A stretch of 64,000 nucleotides of DNA from Haloarculaceae archaeon H-GB1-1 (GTDB lineage: Archaea > Halobacteriota > Halobacteria > Halobacteriales > Haloarculaceae): NCBI GenBank assembly GCA_029688825.1, contig JARUKX010000004.1, forward strand, positions 124,001 through 188,000. Reading direction: 5' to 3'. Below, piece after piece: positions 53,558-62,914 of this stretch. The position numbers and the translations under genes were made by a program. The notes under the pieces were generated by a model that saw only the letters and a list, made by a program, of their open reading frames with translations, did no database searches and was not told where the DNA came from. How positions within the stretch are numbered: the first letter of the stretch is position 1; each line of letters begins with the position of its first letter.

Positions 53558-55321
53558 TCAGGAGAACAGCTGTGGCCCGAAGATCATCAGGAACAGCGCC
53601 GAGAGCATCACCACGGTGACGGACGTGGTAACGAGGGACGTGACCTGGCGGCCGTCATCGAACGGCAGTCGCGAGACGACGCTCTCCGTGCTCGTCCGGA
53701 GGATGTGGCCGCCGTCGAGCGGGAACGTCGGGATGCAGTTGAACAATCCGAGGTTGAGGTTGACCCAGCCCGTCCAGAACAGGACGTTGGCGAGCAGGAA
53801 GACGCCGCTGTCGAGGAACGACAGCGGACCGCTTCCGACGGTGAAGAAGTTCGCGTCGGGGCCGACGAAGCCGGCGAAGGCGTACGTACCGAACGGGAGT
53901 TGGCTCCAGAATGGCAGCGTCAGGACGACGATGAGCCGCTGGAGGACCTGGCCGGCGAACGGGTCAGTGTCGCCGCCGCCGAGAAGCGTGAGGAAGTAGT
54001 CGGCGGGGTAGGGGTCGATGCCCAGTTCGCTCACCTCGGTTCCGCTGTATCCTCGCTTGAGGTTCTGGACCCCGACCGCAGCCCCACCGTTCGGGAGTTC
54101 GCCCAGCGTCACGTTGTACGTCGCCCGCTCGCCGCCGACGTACGCCTCCACGGTCGCTTCATCGCCGGGTTCGCGTTCGTCGAGCAACCGCTGTAAGGTC
54201 GTCGCGTTCGGGACTCGGTGATCGTCGAGTCGCGTGATGATGACCGACTCGTTCAGCGGGACGCCTTCCTCCGCGAGCGGGCCGCCGGCCGTCGCCCGGA
54301 CGGCGTACGCGCCGACCGGGAGCGTCGCGGTGCCGTTCGTCGTCGTGAGTTGGACGACGGTTCTGTCGGCGACAGCGTGGCGGAACGCAGCCGTGGTTCG
54401 CACTTCGGTCCCGTTGACGGCCGTGATCTCCTCTCCGACCCCCGTATCGCCGAGGAGGGTCGGAATCGCCGCGGTGATCAACAGTTCGCGCTCGACGGTG
54501 ACGGTCTGGCCGGATTTGAGCGAGAGTTCGACCGTCGCACTGTCGATGGCGTCGAGTTCGCGGTCGAGCGCCGCCTGGTCGGAGACGGCCGTCCCGTTGA
54601 CGTGCGTGACGACGTCACCGTGTTCGAGGCCCGCGTCGGCGGCCGATGACCCGGCGAGCGTCCCTCCGACCGGGACGCCCGGTGCCACTGCGATGGAACC
54701 GATAACTGGGCCGAAGAGCAACACGAAGGAGATGGCCGCGATCGCGAAGTTGTTCGTGACGCCAGCGGCGAACATCCGCGTCTGTGCTCCCCGCGACGCC
54801 GTGTCACGGCTCTCCTCGCTCGGTTCGACGAACGCACCGACGGGGATGAGCGTGAACAGCGCCAGCCCCATCGATTCGATGTCGATGTGCTCGACGCGAC
54901 ACAGGAGTCCGTGGCCACCCTCGTGGACCACGAGGCCGACGAGGAGGCCGAACACGATCTCCGGGGCGGCGGAGAGCGGCAGGAACTCGTTGACGCCCGG
55001 GATCACCAGCACGTTCTGCGGATCGCTAATCGGCGTGGACTCGGGTCTCGTGACCGACGTGATAGCGGACTGGAGGACGGTGACGAACGTGAGCGCCATC
55101 ACGACGAGAGCGATGCCGACGCCGAAGTTGGCCCAGGCGCGCCACAGTCGCCGCGGTGCTGCGAGTTTGTCCAGCAGCACGCGGCCGTGTTTGGTGTGGA
55201 TCGTCGTGATCGGCCCCTGAAGCCGGATGTACTCGGGAATCAGGTCCTTCGACTTCAACGCCATCGCCGCAAGCGTGTAGGCGAGGATGCCGAGGAGGAC
55301 CCACGTCAGGGCGCGTACCAT
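53558..55321 (-). CDS. Site-2 protease family zinc metalloprotease with PDZ domains
   Basis: 587-aa membrane protease (M50). Seen: N-terminal helices, catalytic HEGGH (LVVHEGGHGLLCRVE), two central PDZ-like domains (GTLAGSSAADAGLEHGD and ADRTV-region), and the distal zinc ligand in FNCIPTFPLDGGHILR. Start at 55321 (MVRALTWVLLG); one Met upstream is an alternative. Acts in regulated intramembrane proteolysis of membrane-bound factors; target unknown. Confidence 0.93.
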   Translation of the reverse strand: MVRALTWVLLGILAYTLAAMALKSKDLIPEYIRLQGPITTIHTKHGRVLLDKLAAPRRLWRAWANFGVGIALVVMALTFVTVLQSAITSVTRPESTPISDPQNVLVIPGVNEFLPLSAAPEIVFGLLVGLVVHEGGHGLLCRVEHIDIESMGLALFTLIPVGAFVEPSEESRDTASRGAQTRMFAAGVTNNFAIAAISFVLLFGPVIGSIAVAPGVPVGGTLAGSSAADAGLEHGDVVTHVNGTAVSDQAALDRELDAIDSATVELSLKSGQTVTVERELLITAAIPTLLGDTGVGEEITAVNGTEVRTTAAFRHAVADRTVVQLTTTNGTATLPVGAYAVRATAGGPLAEEGVPLNESVIITRLDDHRVPNATTLQRLLDEREPGDEATVEAYVGGERATYNVTLGELPNGGAAVGVQNLKRGYSGTEVSELGIDPYPADYFLTLLGGGDTDPFAGQVLQRLIVVLTLPFWSQLPFGTYAFAGFVGPDANFFTVGSGPLSFLDSGVFLLANVLFWTGWVNLNLGLFNCIPTFPLDGGHILRTSTESVVSRLPFDDGRQVTSLVTTSVTVVMLSALFLMIFGPQLFS

Positions 55322-55391
55322 TACCTGCACCGATGGTCCTGTGATTCAAGAGCGTTTGGTTCGGCCGTCGAGAAATCGGGTAACTGCGCCC

Positions 55392-57032
55392 CTATCGCTC
55401 GCGTCGCAGGCGGTTGACGACGAACTCACGGTCGACCTTCGCGAGGAACTGCCCGAGTTTCGGACCCTGGTCCTCGTCGAAGAACAGCCGGTATCCGGCG
55501 GCGAAGAAGTCTCCGATGTCGATGTCGTGGCGCTTCGCCGTTTCGTATATCTCGCCCTGGATGGCCTCGCCGTCGTTGCCCTCGGCGACGAACGCCGCGA
55601 GGTCGTCGAGTGCCGCGGCGGTCTCCTCGTCGAACTCGACGTCGGGCAACGTCTCGCGTTTGAGTTCGTAGTTGAACTCGTTGTCCGTCCGGCGTGCCCA
55701 CGTCCGAGCGCGCTGGACGCGTACGAGCGCGTCGGCGATGACGTCGTCGGACGCCTCGGCCGGAATGTGCCCCTCCTTTCGAGCGATGTCTTCGCGCAGG
55801 TCCGGGTCGTCGGTCATCCCGAGGACGGCCGCGAAGGTGTACGGGATCCGGATGCGGTCCGCGTCGGGGGTGCCGACGAGCATCGGATACGCACGCTCGG
55901 CGAGTTCCTGCTCGTCTTCGTCGGCCTCGACCTCCTCGAAGAAGACCCGCTCGAAGCGGTCGAACTCGTCGACGAGCTGGTCGAGGTGGCCGACGTCGAA
56001 GTCGCGTTGCTTCTTCGGGTCCTTGACGAAGAAGTACTTGAACACCTCCGGCTCCAGCAGGTCCAGTACCTCGTCGACGGTGATGATGTTCCCCGACGAC
56101 GAGGAGAGCGGTTCGCCGTTGAGCGTGAACCACTCGTACACCATCGGGACGGGAGGCTCGATCCCGAGGACGTTGCGGGCGACGTCCTGGCCGCTCGGCC
56201 ACGATCCCTCGGCGTGGTCCTTGCCGAACGGCTCGAAGTCGACGCCGAGGATGTCCCATTGGGCGGGCCACTCGAAGCGCCACGGGAGCTTCCCCTCGCT
56301 GAACGTCGCTACTCCCTCGTGCCCGCAGCCCTGGATGGTCCGGTCGCCGGCCTCGCTGTCGGTACACTCGTAGTGGACGACGCCCTCGTCGAGGTCGACA
56401 TCGGTGATGGTCTCGGTGAGATTACCGCACTCCGCACACTGCGCGAAGAACGGGACGTAGTCGTCGTCGACCTTGTCCTGGTACTCGGTGAGGACTTCGC
56501 GAGCCGTGTCCTGATTTTCGAGGACGTGACGGGTGACGTCCTCGAACTCGCCCGACTCGTACATCTCGGTGTTCGAGACGAAGTCGATGGGCACGTCCAC
56601 GAGGTCGGCGCTCTGTTTCAGGAGATTCGTGAAGTGTGCGCCGTAGGAGTCACAGCACCCGAACGGATCCGGGATGTCCGTGTACGGCTTGCCGAGATTG
56701 CGGCCGAGCGCACCGGCGTCGACCTCGTCGAGTCCGACGACGTTCCAGTCGAGATCCGCGAGGCGACGAGGAATCTTCCGCAGGCGGTCCTTGTCGTCGG
56801 CGGTGAAGACCTGTCGGACCTCGTGGCCGCGGTCCCGCAGCGCCTCGGCGACGAAGTACCCGCGCATGATCTCGTTGAAGTGGCCGATGTGAGGGACGCC
56901 GGACGGGGAGACGCCGCCCTTGATCACGATGGGGTCTTCGGGGTCGCGCTCCTCGATGACGTCCGCAACGGAGTCCGCCCAGAACGCGCGTCGCTTGCTG
57001 GAGCCGACGTCGTAGGGGTCGAGTTCACGCAT
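55392..57032 (-). CDS. lysS: Lysyl-tRNA synthetase, class I
   Basis: 546 aa. Class I KARS, common in archaea: HIGH-type PSGVPHIGHFNEIMRGYF, zinc-type CAECGNLTETIT and CTDSEAG parts, and the KMSKS equivalent SSSSGNIITVDE. Start at 57032 (MRELDPYDVG) overlaps the pyrH end by eight bases. Charges the tRNA-Lys at 52148-52221. Confidence 0.96.
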   Translation of the reverse strand: MRELDPYDVGSSKRRAFWADSVADVIEERDPEDPIVIKGGVSPSGVPHIGHFNEIMRGYFVAEALRDRGHEVRQVFTADDKDRLRKIPRRLADLDWNVVGLDEVDAGALGRNLGKPYTDIPDPFGCCDSYGAHFTNLLKQSADLVDVPIDFVSNTEMYESGEFEDVTRHVLENQDTAREVLTEYQDKVDDDYVPFFAQCAECGNLTETITDVDLDEGVVHYECTDSEAGDRTIQGCGHEGVATFSEGKLPWRFEWPAQWDILGVDFEPFGKDHAEGSWPSGQDVARNVLGIEPPVPMVYEWFTLNGEPLSSSSGNIITVDEVLDLLEPEVFKYFFVKDPKKQRDFDVGHLDQLVDEFDRFERVFFEEVEADEDEQELAERAYPMLVGTPDADRIRIPYTFAAVLGMTDDPDLREDIARKEGHIPAEASDDVIADALVRVQRARTWARRTDNEFNYELKRETLPDVEFDEETAAALDDLAAFVAEGNDGEAIQGEIYETAKRHDIDIGDFFAAGYRLFFDEDQGPKLGQFLAKVDREFVVNRLRRER

Positions 57033-57714
57033 CGGTCTCGGGGAGGATTTCGGTGCCGTCGTGGCCACCTTCGATGGCGGTGACGACGTTCTCGGGGTCG
57101 GTTCCGTCCACGACGACCGCGCGGAGGCCCGCTCGCTGGACGACCTTCGCTGCAAGGAGGTCCACGGGAGCGTTCGACCCGGCGTTCATCTCGATGTCGG
57201 CGACGACGTCGACGAGTTCCGAGACGCTCAGCGAGTCGAACTTCGCCGCACCCTCGACGGACGACGGATCGGCGTCGTAGACGCCGTCGACGCTCGTCGC
57301 CAGCACGAGGAGGTCGGCGTTGACGTATTCGGCCAGGGACGCGCCGACCGCGTCGGTCGTGTGTGCCGGAGCAGTGCCGCCCATCACCGGAAGATCGCCC
57401 CGGCGCATGGCCTCACGAGCCGATTCGAGGTTGGTCGGCGGCGTCGGCGCTGCTCGCTCGCCCAGCGCGGCGATGAGCAGGCGAGCGTTCAGTCGCGTGA
57501 CCGAGATACCGAGTTGGTCGAGTTCGATCTCGTTCGCGCCGAGTTCGCGAGCAGTACCGATGTAGTCGCGGGCGGTCGGCCCACCGCCGACGACGGTTCC
57601 CAGCGTGTGGCCGTCGGTCTCCAGCCCTTCGAGCGCGCTCGCGTAGGCCTCGACGCGATCGGCTTCGAGGTCCGGAGCGAGGACGCTCCCACCGACGGAA
57701 ACGATTACTTTCAT
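57025..57714 (-). CDS. pyrH: UMP kinase
   Basis: 229-aa archaeal-type UMP kinase. Seen: VIVSVGGSVLAPDLEADRVE, VVGGGPTARDYIGTARELG, DLLVLATSVDGVYDADPSS and SNAPVDLLAAKVVQRAGL. Forms UDP for nucleotide synthesis. Coupled upstream of lysS. Confidence 0.95.
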   Translation of the reverse strand: MKVIVSVGGSVLAPDLEADRVEAYASALEGLETDGHTLGTVVGGGPTARDYIGTARELGANEIELDQLGISVTRLNARLLIAALGERAAPTPPTNLESAREAMRRGDLPVMGGTAPAHTTDAVGASLAEYVNADLLVLATSVDGVYDADPSSVEGAAKFDSLSVSELVDVVADIEMNAGSNAPVDLLAAKVVQRAGLRAVVVDGTDPENVVTAIEGGHDGTEILPETDA

Positions 57715-57798
57715 TGGCTCGCCGTAGCCACGAATCGGTCTTAAGGGTTGTCAAGCGGAGCCGAAGGCTAAAGACCGTCGCTCGATCACGTACACGCA

Positions 57799-58617
57799 AT
57801 GAGAGTACTCGGCATCGTCGGTGCGCCCGACGAGACCGTCGCAACGCTCGCCGAGCAGTTCGTCGAAGAGTTCGCCGCGGAGGGTCCGACCGCCCACGTG
57901 ACGAATCTGGAGTCGTCCCCGGCCGACGGTGCAGTTCCGGATCGACGGGGAAAATCGGCGGACGCGACGTACGGGCTCAGCGAAGACGGTCACTGGACCG
58001 CGACCGGCAGGGAACGACGCGTGGCCGAGGTGCTGGACGACCTGGCACCGGACTACGAGTACGTCGTCCTCGAGGGCTTTCCGGACGCGACGGTCCCCGG
58101 CATCGTCGTCGGAGACGTGGAGTACGCGGGCGAAGTACTCGGAACCGGGTCGAGCACCGAGGACTTCGACGTATCGGAAGTCGCCGCCGACCTCCGGGAG
58201 ACGGAGCCGTACGAGACCCTCGAATCGCTCGTGGATCGGATCAAGGGCGCAGAGCAGGCGGAGCAGGCGGGGGCGATCGCGACGTTCACCGGTCGCGTCC
58301 GAGCGAAAGAGGACGCAGACGACGAGCCGACGACGTTCCTGGAGTTCGAGAAGTACGAGGGCGTCGCCGAGCAGAAGATGGCCGACATCAGCGAGGAACT
58401 CGCCGACCGAGACGGCGTCATCGAGGTCCTCCTGCACCACCGGAGCGGAGTAATCGAGTACGGCGAGGACATCGTCTTCGTCGTCGTCCTCGCGGGCCAC
58501 CGCGAAGAGGCCTTCGAGACCGTTCGCGACGGTATCAACCGCCTCAAAGACGAAGTTCCGATCTTCAAGAAAGAGGTCACGACCGACGAGGAGTTCTGGG
58601 TCCACGACCGCGAATAG
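57799..58617 (+). CDS. MobB-MoaE fusion protein
   Basis: 272 aa. N-terminal half (1-130) is MobB-like, with LGIVGAPDETVATLAEQ in place of the P-loop GxxGxGKT: the Gly-Lys-Thr is missing, so GTP binding is doubtful. C-terminal half is MoaE (the molybdopterin-synthase large subunit): EKYEGVAEQKM, HHRSGVIEYGEDIVFV, RLKDEVPIFKKEV with the catalytic lysines. So molybdopterin formation is likely retained. Converts precursor Z using a MoaD partner not seen here. Confidence 0.9.
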   Translation: MRVLGIVGAPDETVATLAEQFVEEFAAEGPTAHVTNLESSPADGAVPDRRGKSADATYGLSEDGHWTATGRERRVAEVLDDLAPDYEYVVLEGFPDATVPGIVVGDVEYAGEVLGTGSSTEDFDVSEVAADLRETEPYETLESLVDRIKGAEQAEQAGAIATFTGRVRAKEDADDEPTTFLEFEKYEGVAEQKMADISEELADRDGVIEVLLHHRSGVIEYGEDIVFVVVLAGHREEAFETVRDGINRLKDEVPIFKKEVTTDEEFWVHDRE

Positions 58618-58765
58618 TGGGAACCGGGAGGGTGAGGGTGAAACCCCGGAAACGAGTTTAAATGGAGTTTTAAAAAGTCTAAAGGTTTCTAAAAACGTTA
58701 TAAAAACTCCCGGAAGTAGGTTTTACACCCGACTATCGGTGAAAGCACACGAATCGGCGCTAAGC

Positions 58766-58804
58766 TTCACCCCTTTATATGCTCCCCTGGGAACAAGGGG
58801 TGAA
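58766..58804 (+). promoter_or_regulatory. Operator-like inverted repeat around the DUF7123 promoter
   Basis: ttcacccctt at 58766-58775 and its exact complement aaggggtgaa at 58795-58804 enclose the TATA box tttatatgc (58774-58782). The transcription start is expected near 58800-58806 and the ATG is at 58811. Binding at both arms would occlude the core promoter. The 58620-58740 leader also has gggtgaa half sites and a second pair ggagtttt/aaaactcc (58664-58671, 58703-58710). Confidence 0.6.
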
Positions 58805-58810
58805 TGTAGC

Positions 58811-59059
58811 ATGAGCGCGATTTCAAAGCCCTCCCCCGAGGAAGGACAGACGAAAGAAGAGCGTCTCAAGAACTTCCTCACCGAAAAAGCCGCTGACGGC
58901 GAGATGTACTTCAAGAGCAAGTTCATCGCCGACGAAGTCGACCTCTCGCCGAAGGAGATCGGTGCCCTGATGGTCAAACTCCGCGACTCCGCGACCGACC
59001 TCACCGTCGAGAAGTGGTCGTATACGTCCGCGACGACGTGGCGCGTCGAACCCGCCTAA
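58811..59059 (+). CDS. DUF7123-like winged-helix protein
   Basis: 82 aa. SAISKPSPEEGQTKEERLKN, then EKAADGEMYFKSKFIADEV, a SPKEIGALMVKLRDSATDL helix and a wing WSYTSATTWRVEP. DNA-binding fold common in haloarchaea. The inverted repeat at its promoter (58766-58804) suggests autoregulation. Function otherwise unknown. Confidence 0.8.
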   Translation: MSAISKPSPEEGQTKEERLKNFLTEKAADGEMYFKSKFIADEVDLSPKEIGALMVKLRDSATDLTVEKWSYTSATTWRVEPA

Positions 59060-59151
59060 CAAGTGACTCGGCGAGACGGCGTTCTGCCCCTTCTTCGATA
59101 CACGACTCGCTAGCCATGGATTTATCCTCGTACGCGGTCTAGAACTGTCCG

Positions 59152-60306
59152 ATGGCGGACCCCCGCGGACCCGTTGACGGGCCACCGCTCGACGATATCG
59201 CGTCGGTCTTCAGAGTCGCTGACGTGCGTCGTGACGGTGAGGAACTTCACTATTTCGGCACCCCTCGTGTGGACCGGGAGACGCTGGAGCAGCGTCTGTG
59301 GCCACTGTTCCGCAACGTTGGCTACGAGGTGTCCCTCGAGCGGCGGTCTGACGCGGGTCCGCTCGCGACGCGGTACGTACTGGTCGCGAGACCCCACTCT
59401 ACGGGCATCGACGGGATTCCGTGGCTGAACGTGGTCTTTCTGCTGGCGACCGTCGCATCGACGCTGTTCGTCGGGACGACGTGGTACCACATCAGTCTCG
59501 ACGGCGACCCGCTCGCGATTCTGAGTGCGTGGCCGTTCACGGCGGCGGTACTGGGCGTCCTCGCCGTTCACGAACTGGGCCACTACGTACTCATTCGCTA
59601 CCACGACGTCGACGCGAGCCTGCCGTACTTCATCCCGTTTCCCTCACTCATCGGGACGGCCGGCGCAGTCATCCGGATGCGCGGACGCATCCCCGACCGG
59701 AAGGCGCTGTTCGACATCGGCGCCGCTGGGCCGCTCGCCGGACTCGTCGCGACCGTCGTCGTCACGACGATCGGGCTGTTCATGGACCCGATAACGGTGC
59801 CCGAACACGTCAGGAACGCGGCCGACGCGACGCAGATAACGTTCAATTATCCGCTGTTGCTGCGATTCATCGCCGGCGTGACCGGGCAACCGCTGACGTA
59901 CGAGGACCCGGCGCTGGCGGCGAATCCCGTGGTGTTCGGCGGTTGGGTCGGGATGTTCGTCACCTTCCTGAATCTGTTGCCGGTCGGCCAGTTCGACGGA
60001 GGTCACATCGTCCGCGCGATGGTCGGCAAGCGACAGGAGACGGTCGCCGCGGCCGTCCCAGCCGGGTTGTTCGGACTCGCCGGATACCTGTACCTGCTGC
60101 AGGACGCGTTCAATGCGGTCTTCCTCTGGTCGCTCTGGGGCGTGATGACGCTCGGCATGGCGTACGCCGGACCTGCCGACCCCATCGTCGACGAACCACT
60201 CGACAGACGACGGCTCGCGCTCGGCGTCGTGACCTTTGCGCTGGGAGTGCTGTGTTTCACGCCCGTCCCCATCGAGATCCACCCGTCGCCCGGGCTGCCG
60301 GTGTGA
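59152..60306 (+). CDS. Site-2 protease family membrane metalloprotease
   Basis: 384-aa M50 protease. N-terminal ~80 soluble residues, then several membrane helices with catalytic HELGH (AVHELGHYVLIRYHD), and the distal site LNLLPVGQFDGGHIVRAM. Distinct from the 587-aa S2P at 53558-55321, which has PDZ domains. Substrate unknown. Confidence 0.92.
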   Translation: MADPRGPVDGPPLDDIASVFRVADVRRDGEELHYFGTPRVDRETLEQRLWPLFRNVGYEVSLERRSDAGPLATRYVLVARPHSTGIDGIPWLNVVFLLATVASTLFVGTTWYHISLDGDPLAILSAWPFTAAVLGVLAVHELGHYVLIRYHDVDASLPYFIPFPSLIGTAGAVIRMRGRIPDRKALFDIGAAGPLAGLVATVVVTTIGLFMDPITVPEHVRNAADATQITFNYPLLLRFIAGVTGQPLTYEDPALAANPVVFGGWVGMFVTFLNLLPVGQFDGGHIVRAMVGKRQETVAAAVPAGLFGLAGYLYLLQDAFNAVFLWSLWGVMTLGMAYAGPADPIVDEPLDRRRLALGVVTFALGVLCFTPVPIEIHPSPGLPV

Positions 60307-60440
60307 GCTACGCGGCCGACTGCGTGGACATTCGGTGTCGTGTCTCGTTCGGGCACGAACGGGTGCCGATCGCTCGAAGGTTTGTGACTTATTGACAACC
60401 AATAGAAGTGTTTATGTCATTTAGTTTCACAGATTAGTAT

Positions 60441-60794
60441 ATGAACTGCCTTTCCGTTTATGAGTGTTTCTCTTTGCTGTCGAACGGGCGGCGGCGCCTC
60501 GTTGTTAGTGATCTTACAGATGGGAGTTCGGAAGCCTCGGTCGACGTCGTGTCCGAGTCGCTCGCGAAGGCAGAGCAAGGACCAGAATCGGGTCACGTAC
60601 CACCGAAACTGGTCGACGACGTTCGGGTGTCGCTCTACCACGTCCATCTTCCGAAGCTCGACGACGCCGACGTGGTTCGCTTCGACGCCGACCGTTCGCG
60701 TCTCAGCCGGGGCCCGAACTTCGACGTGCTCTTCCCGTATCTGCGGTTCGCGTCCGAGCACGAGGCCCGTTCTCACCTGAGTGCCGCCGACTAG
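60441..60794 (+). CDS. DUF7344-like winged-helix protein, copy 2
   Basis: 117 aa. NCLSVYECFSLLSNGRRRLV at the N-terminus, then VVSESLAKAEQGPESG, and LYHVHLPKLDDADVVRFDAD. Same build as 23698-24039, including HxHLPxL. Presumed regulator. Preceded by an AT-rich region with repeated ttaatag-like stretches. Confidence 0.78.
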   Translation: MNCLSVYECFSLLSNGRRRLVVSDLTDGSSEASVDVVSESLAKAEQGPESGHVPPKLVDDVRVSLYHVHLPKLDDADVVRFDADRSRLSRGPNFDVLFPYLRFASEHEARSHLSAAD

Positions 60795-60805
60795 CCAGCG
60801 CGGCC

Positions 60806-61669
60806 TCAGCCGTGCGTATAGCCCCGATCACGCAGCGGTGCGCCGTCGAGCGTCACACCGTCTTCCGTGACGGTCCCGAGCCGGGTCACGTCGACGGCGA
60901 GATCGTCGCGAACGGCCTCGACGTCCGACTCGGACGCAGTGAAAACGAGCTCGAAGTCCTCGCCGAAGAACGTCGCCACCTCGGTGGCATCCTCGTCCAC
61001 AACCGCTCGGAGTCGCTCGTCGACGGGAAGCGGGCCGTCGATGGCGAACCCACAGTCGCTCGCCTCGGCGAGCTGGTGGAGCGACCGCGCGAGCCCGTCG
61101 CTGGAGTCCATCATCGCGGTAGCGACGGTCGCGAGACGGGAACCAGCGGCGACTCTCGGCTCGAACCGGAACAGTTCGTTCGCCAGGTCGTGGTCACCCC
61201 GGTCGAACAACCGAATCGCGGCCGCGCTCCTGCCCAGCGTTCCCGTGACGTAGACGTGCTCGCCCGGTGACGCTCCCGACCGCAACACGGGAGCGTCCGT
61301 CCGGCCCATCGCTGTCGTCGCGACTGTGAACTCCGCGTGGCTGTCGAGGTCGCCACCAACGTACTCGCCGTCGACGCGGTCGCAGACGTCGCGAGCACCG
61401 TCGACGAACGACACGAGTTCGGACTCCTCGAAGGTCGGTGCGCCGTACACGGCGACCGCCGCGACGGCGTCCGCACCCATGGCAGCGACGTCCGAGAGCG
61501 ACGCCCCGACCGAACGCCAACCGGCGGTATAGCGGGTCGTGGCGTCCGGAAAGTCGGTCGTCTCGTGGAGCATGTCGGTCGTCAACACGTGTCCGTCGAC
61601 GACGGCGGCGTCGTCACCGGCCGTCGGCAACCGTCGTGCCAGCAGTCCCAGCGCCGTCCGCTCGTCCAT
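60806..61669 (-). CDS. thiL: Thiamine-monophosphate kinase
   Basis: 287-aa AIR-synthase-like enzyme phosphorylating TMP to TPP. Seen: ALGLLARRLPTAGDDAAVVD at the N-terminus, VGASLSDVAAMGADAVAAVA, TGTLGRSAAAIRLF, MMDSSDGLARSLHQLA, and the C-terminal FGEDFELVFTA. Start at 61669 chosen because the longer frame upstream is non-conserved. Confidence 0.94.
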   Translation of the reverse strand: MDERTALGLLARRLPTAGDDAAVVDGHVLTTDMLHETTDFPDATTRYTAGWRSVGASLSDVAAMGADAVAAVAVYGAPTFEESELVSFVDGARDVCDRVDGEYVGGDLDSHAEFTVATTAMGRTDAPVLRSGASPGEHVYVTGTLGRSAAAIRLFDRGDHDLANELFRFEPRVAAGSRLATVATAMMDSSDGLARSLHQLAEASDCGFAIDGPLPVDERLRAVVDEDATEVATFFGEDFELVFTASESDVEAVRDDLAVDVTRLGTVTEDGVTLDGAPLRDRGYTHG

Positions 61670-61799
61670 ACACCCCGTTCGGACGGGGGCACAAAAACGA
61701 CCACCCATTGTGTACGTGCGAACACTCCGAGACGGTCGTCGTACCAGCGTCGTGCAGGCCGTCGGAGGGTTCAAGCCAGAGACAGCCGACGAAACCATC

Positions 61800-62834
61800 A
61801 TGGATGCCGACCGCTGGTCGACTATCGCTGGCTTCGTCGGTGCCGTGATAGTCCTCTCCGCGCTCGTGACCGTCGTCGGCGTCGAAGACGTGCTCGACGC
61901 GCTCGGCAGTGCGCGGCCCGGCGTGCTCGTCCTCGTCCTGCTGGTCGCCGTCCTCTGGCTCTCCGCCTGGGGATTGGCACTGTGGACGGTGCTGTCGACG
62001 CTCGGAACGCCGATGTCGGCCCCTCGGTCGATACTCGTGTTCACTGCGGCGGTGTTCTCGAACAACGTCACGCCGTTCGGACAAGCGGGCGGGGAACCCC
62101 TGAGCGCCCTCCTCATCTCCCAGGCGGCGGACAGCGAGTACGAGACCGGACTGGCGGCGATCGCGAGCGTCGACACGCTCCACTTCGTCCCCTCGCTGGG
62201 GCTCGCAATCGGCGGATTCACGTTCCTCGCCGCCGGTGCAGCCCGGCTCGGACGGAACCTCTTGTTCGCGGCGATCGCCGTGGTCGTTCTCGCGACCGCG
62301 CTCCCGGTCGGTGCGTATCTGGGCTGGCGCTATCGGTACGAACTGGAGGCGACCGTGGTGCGGGCGCTGACTCCGATCATCAAGGTCGTGGGTCGGGTCG
62401 TCCCCGGCAGGTCCGAGCCGGCCGGCCATGCCGTCGCCGACCGCATCGAGGGGTTCTTCACCGCGATCGATCGCGTCGCGGGAGATCGACGGGCACTCGT
62501 CCTCTCGATGGGGTTCTCGGCACTCGGCTGGCTGGCGCTCTCAGGAGCGCTGTGGCTCTCGCTGTACGCGCTGGGAGCCACCGTCCCGGTCTCGGCAGTC
62601 GTCCTCGTGGTCCCCGTCGCCGCCATCGCGGGCGTGACTCCACTCCCCGGAGGCTCGGGCGCGATCGAGACCGTCCTCGTAACGTTGCTCGTCCCGACCA
62701 CGGGACTCGCCGCGAACGTCGCTCTCTCGGGCGTTCTCGTCTACCGCGGAGCGACGTACCTGCTCCCGATCGTGATCGGCGGCGGCGTCGCCAGCATCCT
62801 CGGTGCAGACCGGGCACGCGACGCGCCGGAGTGA
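61800..62834 (+). CDS. Lysylphosphatidylglycerol-synthase-like / flippase membrane protein (UPF0104)
   Basis: 344 aa with about eight membrane helices. Seen: FSNNVTPFGQAGGEPLSALL and GVTPLPGGSGAIETVLVTLL, the two repeats with conserved Asn/Pro/Gly of the LPG_synthase_TM family. Start at 61800 (MDADRWSTIAGF). Lipid-linked transport or modification, exact substrate unknown. Divergent from thiL. Confidence 0.88.
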   Translation: MDADRWSTIAGFVGAVIVLSALVTVVGVEDVLDALGSARPGVLVLVLLVAVLWLSAWGLALWTVLSTLGTPMSAPRSILVFTAAVFSNNVTPFGQAGGEPLSALLISQAADSEYETGLAAIASVDTLHFVPSLGLAIGGFTFLAAGAARLGRNLLFAAIAVVVLATALPVGAYLGWRYRYELEATVVRALTPIIKVVGRVVPGRSEPAGHAVADRIEGFFTAIDRVAGDRRALVLSMGFSALGWLALSGALWLSLYALGATVPVSAVVLVVPVAAIAGVTPLPGGSGAIETVLVTLLVPTTGLAANVALSGVLVYRGATYLLPIVIGGGVASILGADRARDAPE

Positions 62835-62914
62835 ACTGTGGAGTCGATGGCCTCGTCGAACTGGGCAGCAGTATAACGATGTGCTTTTATGACGCCATCT
62901 GGAATGAATCTCCA

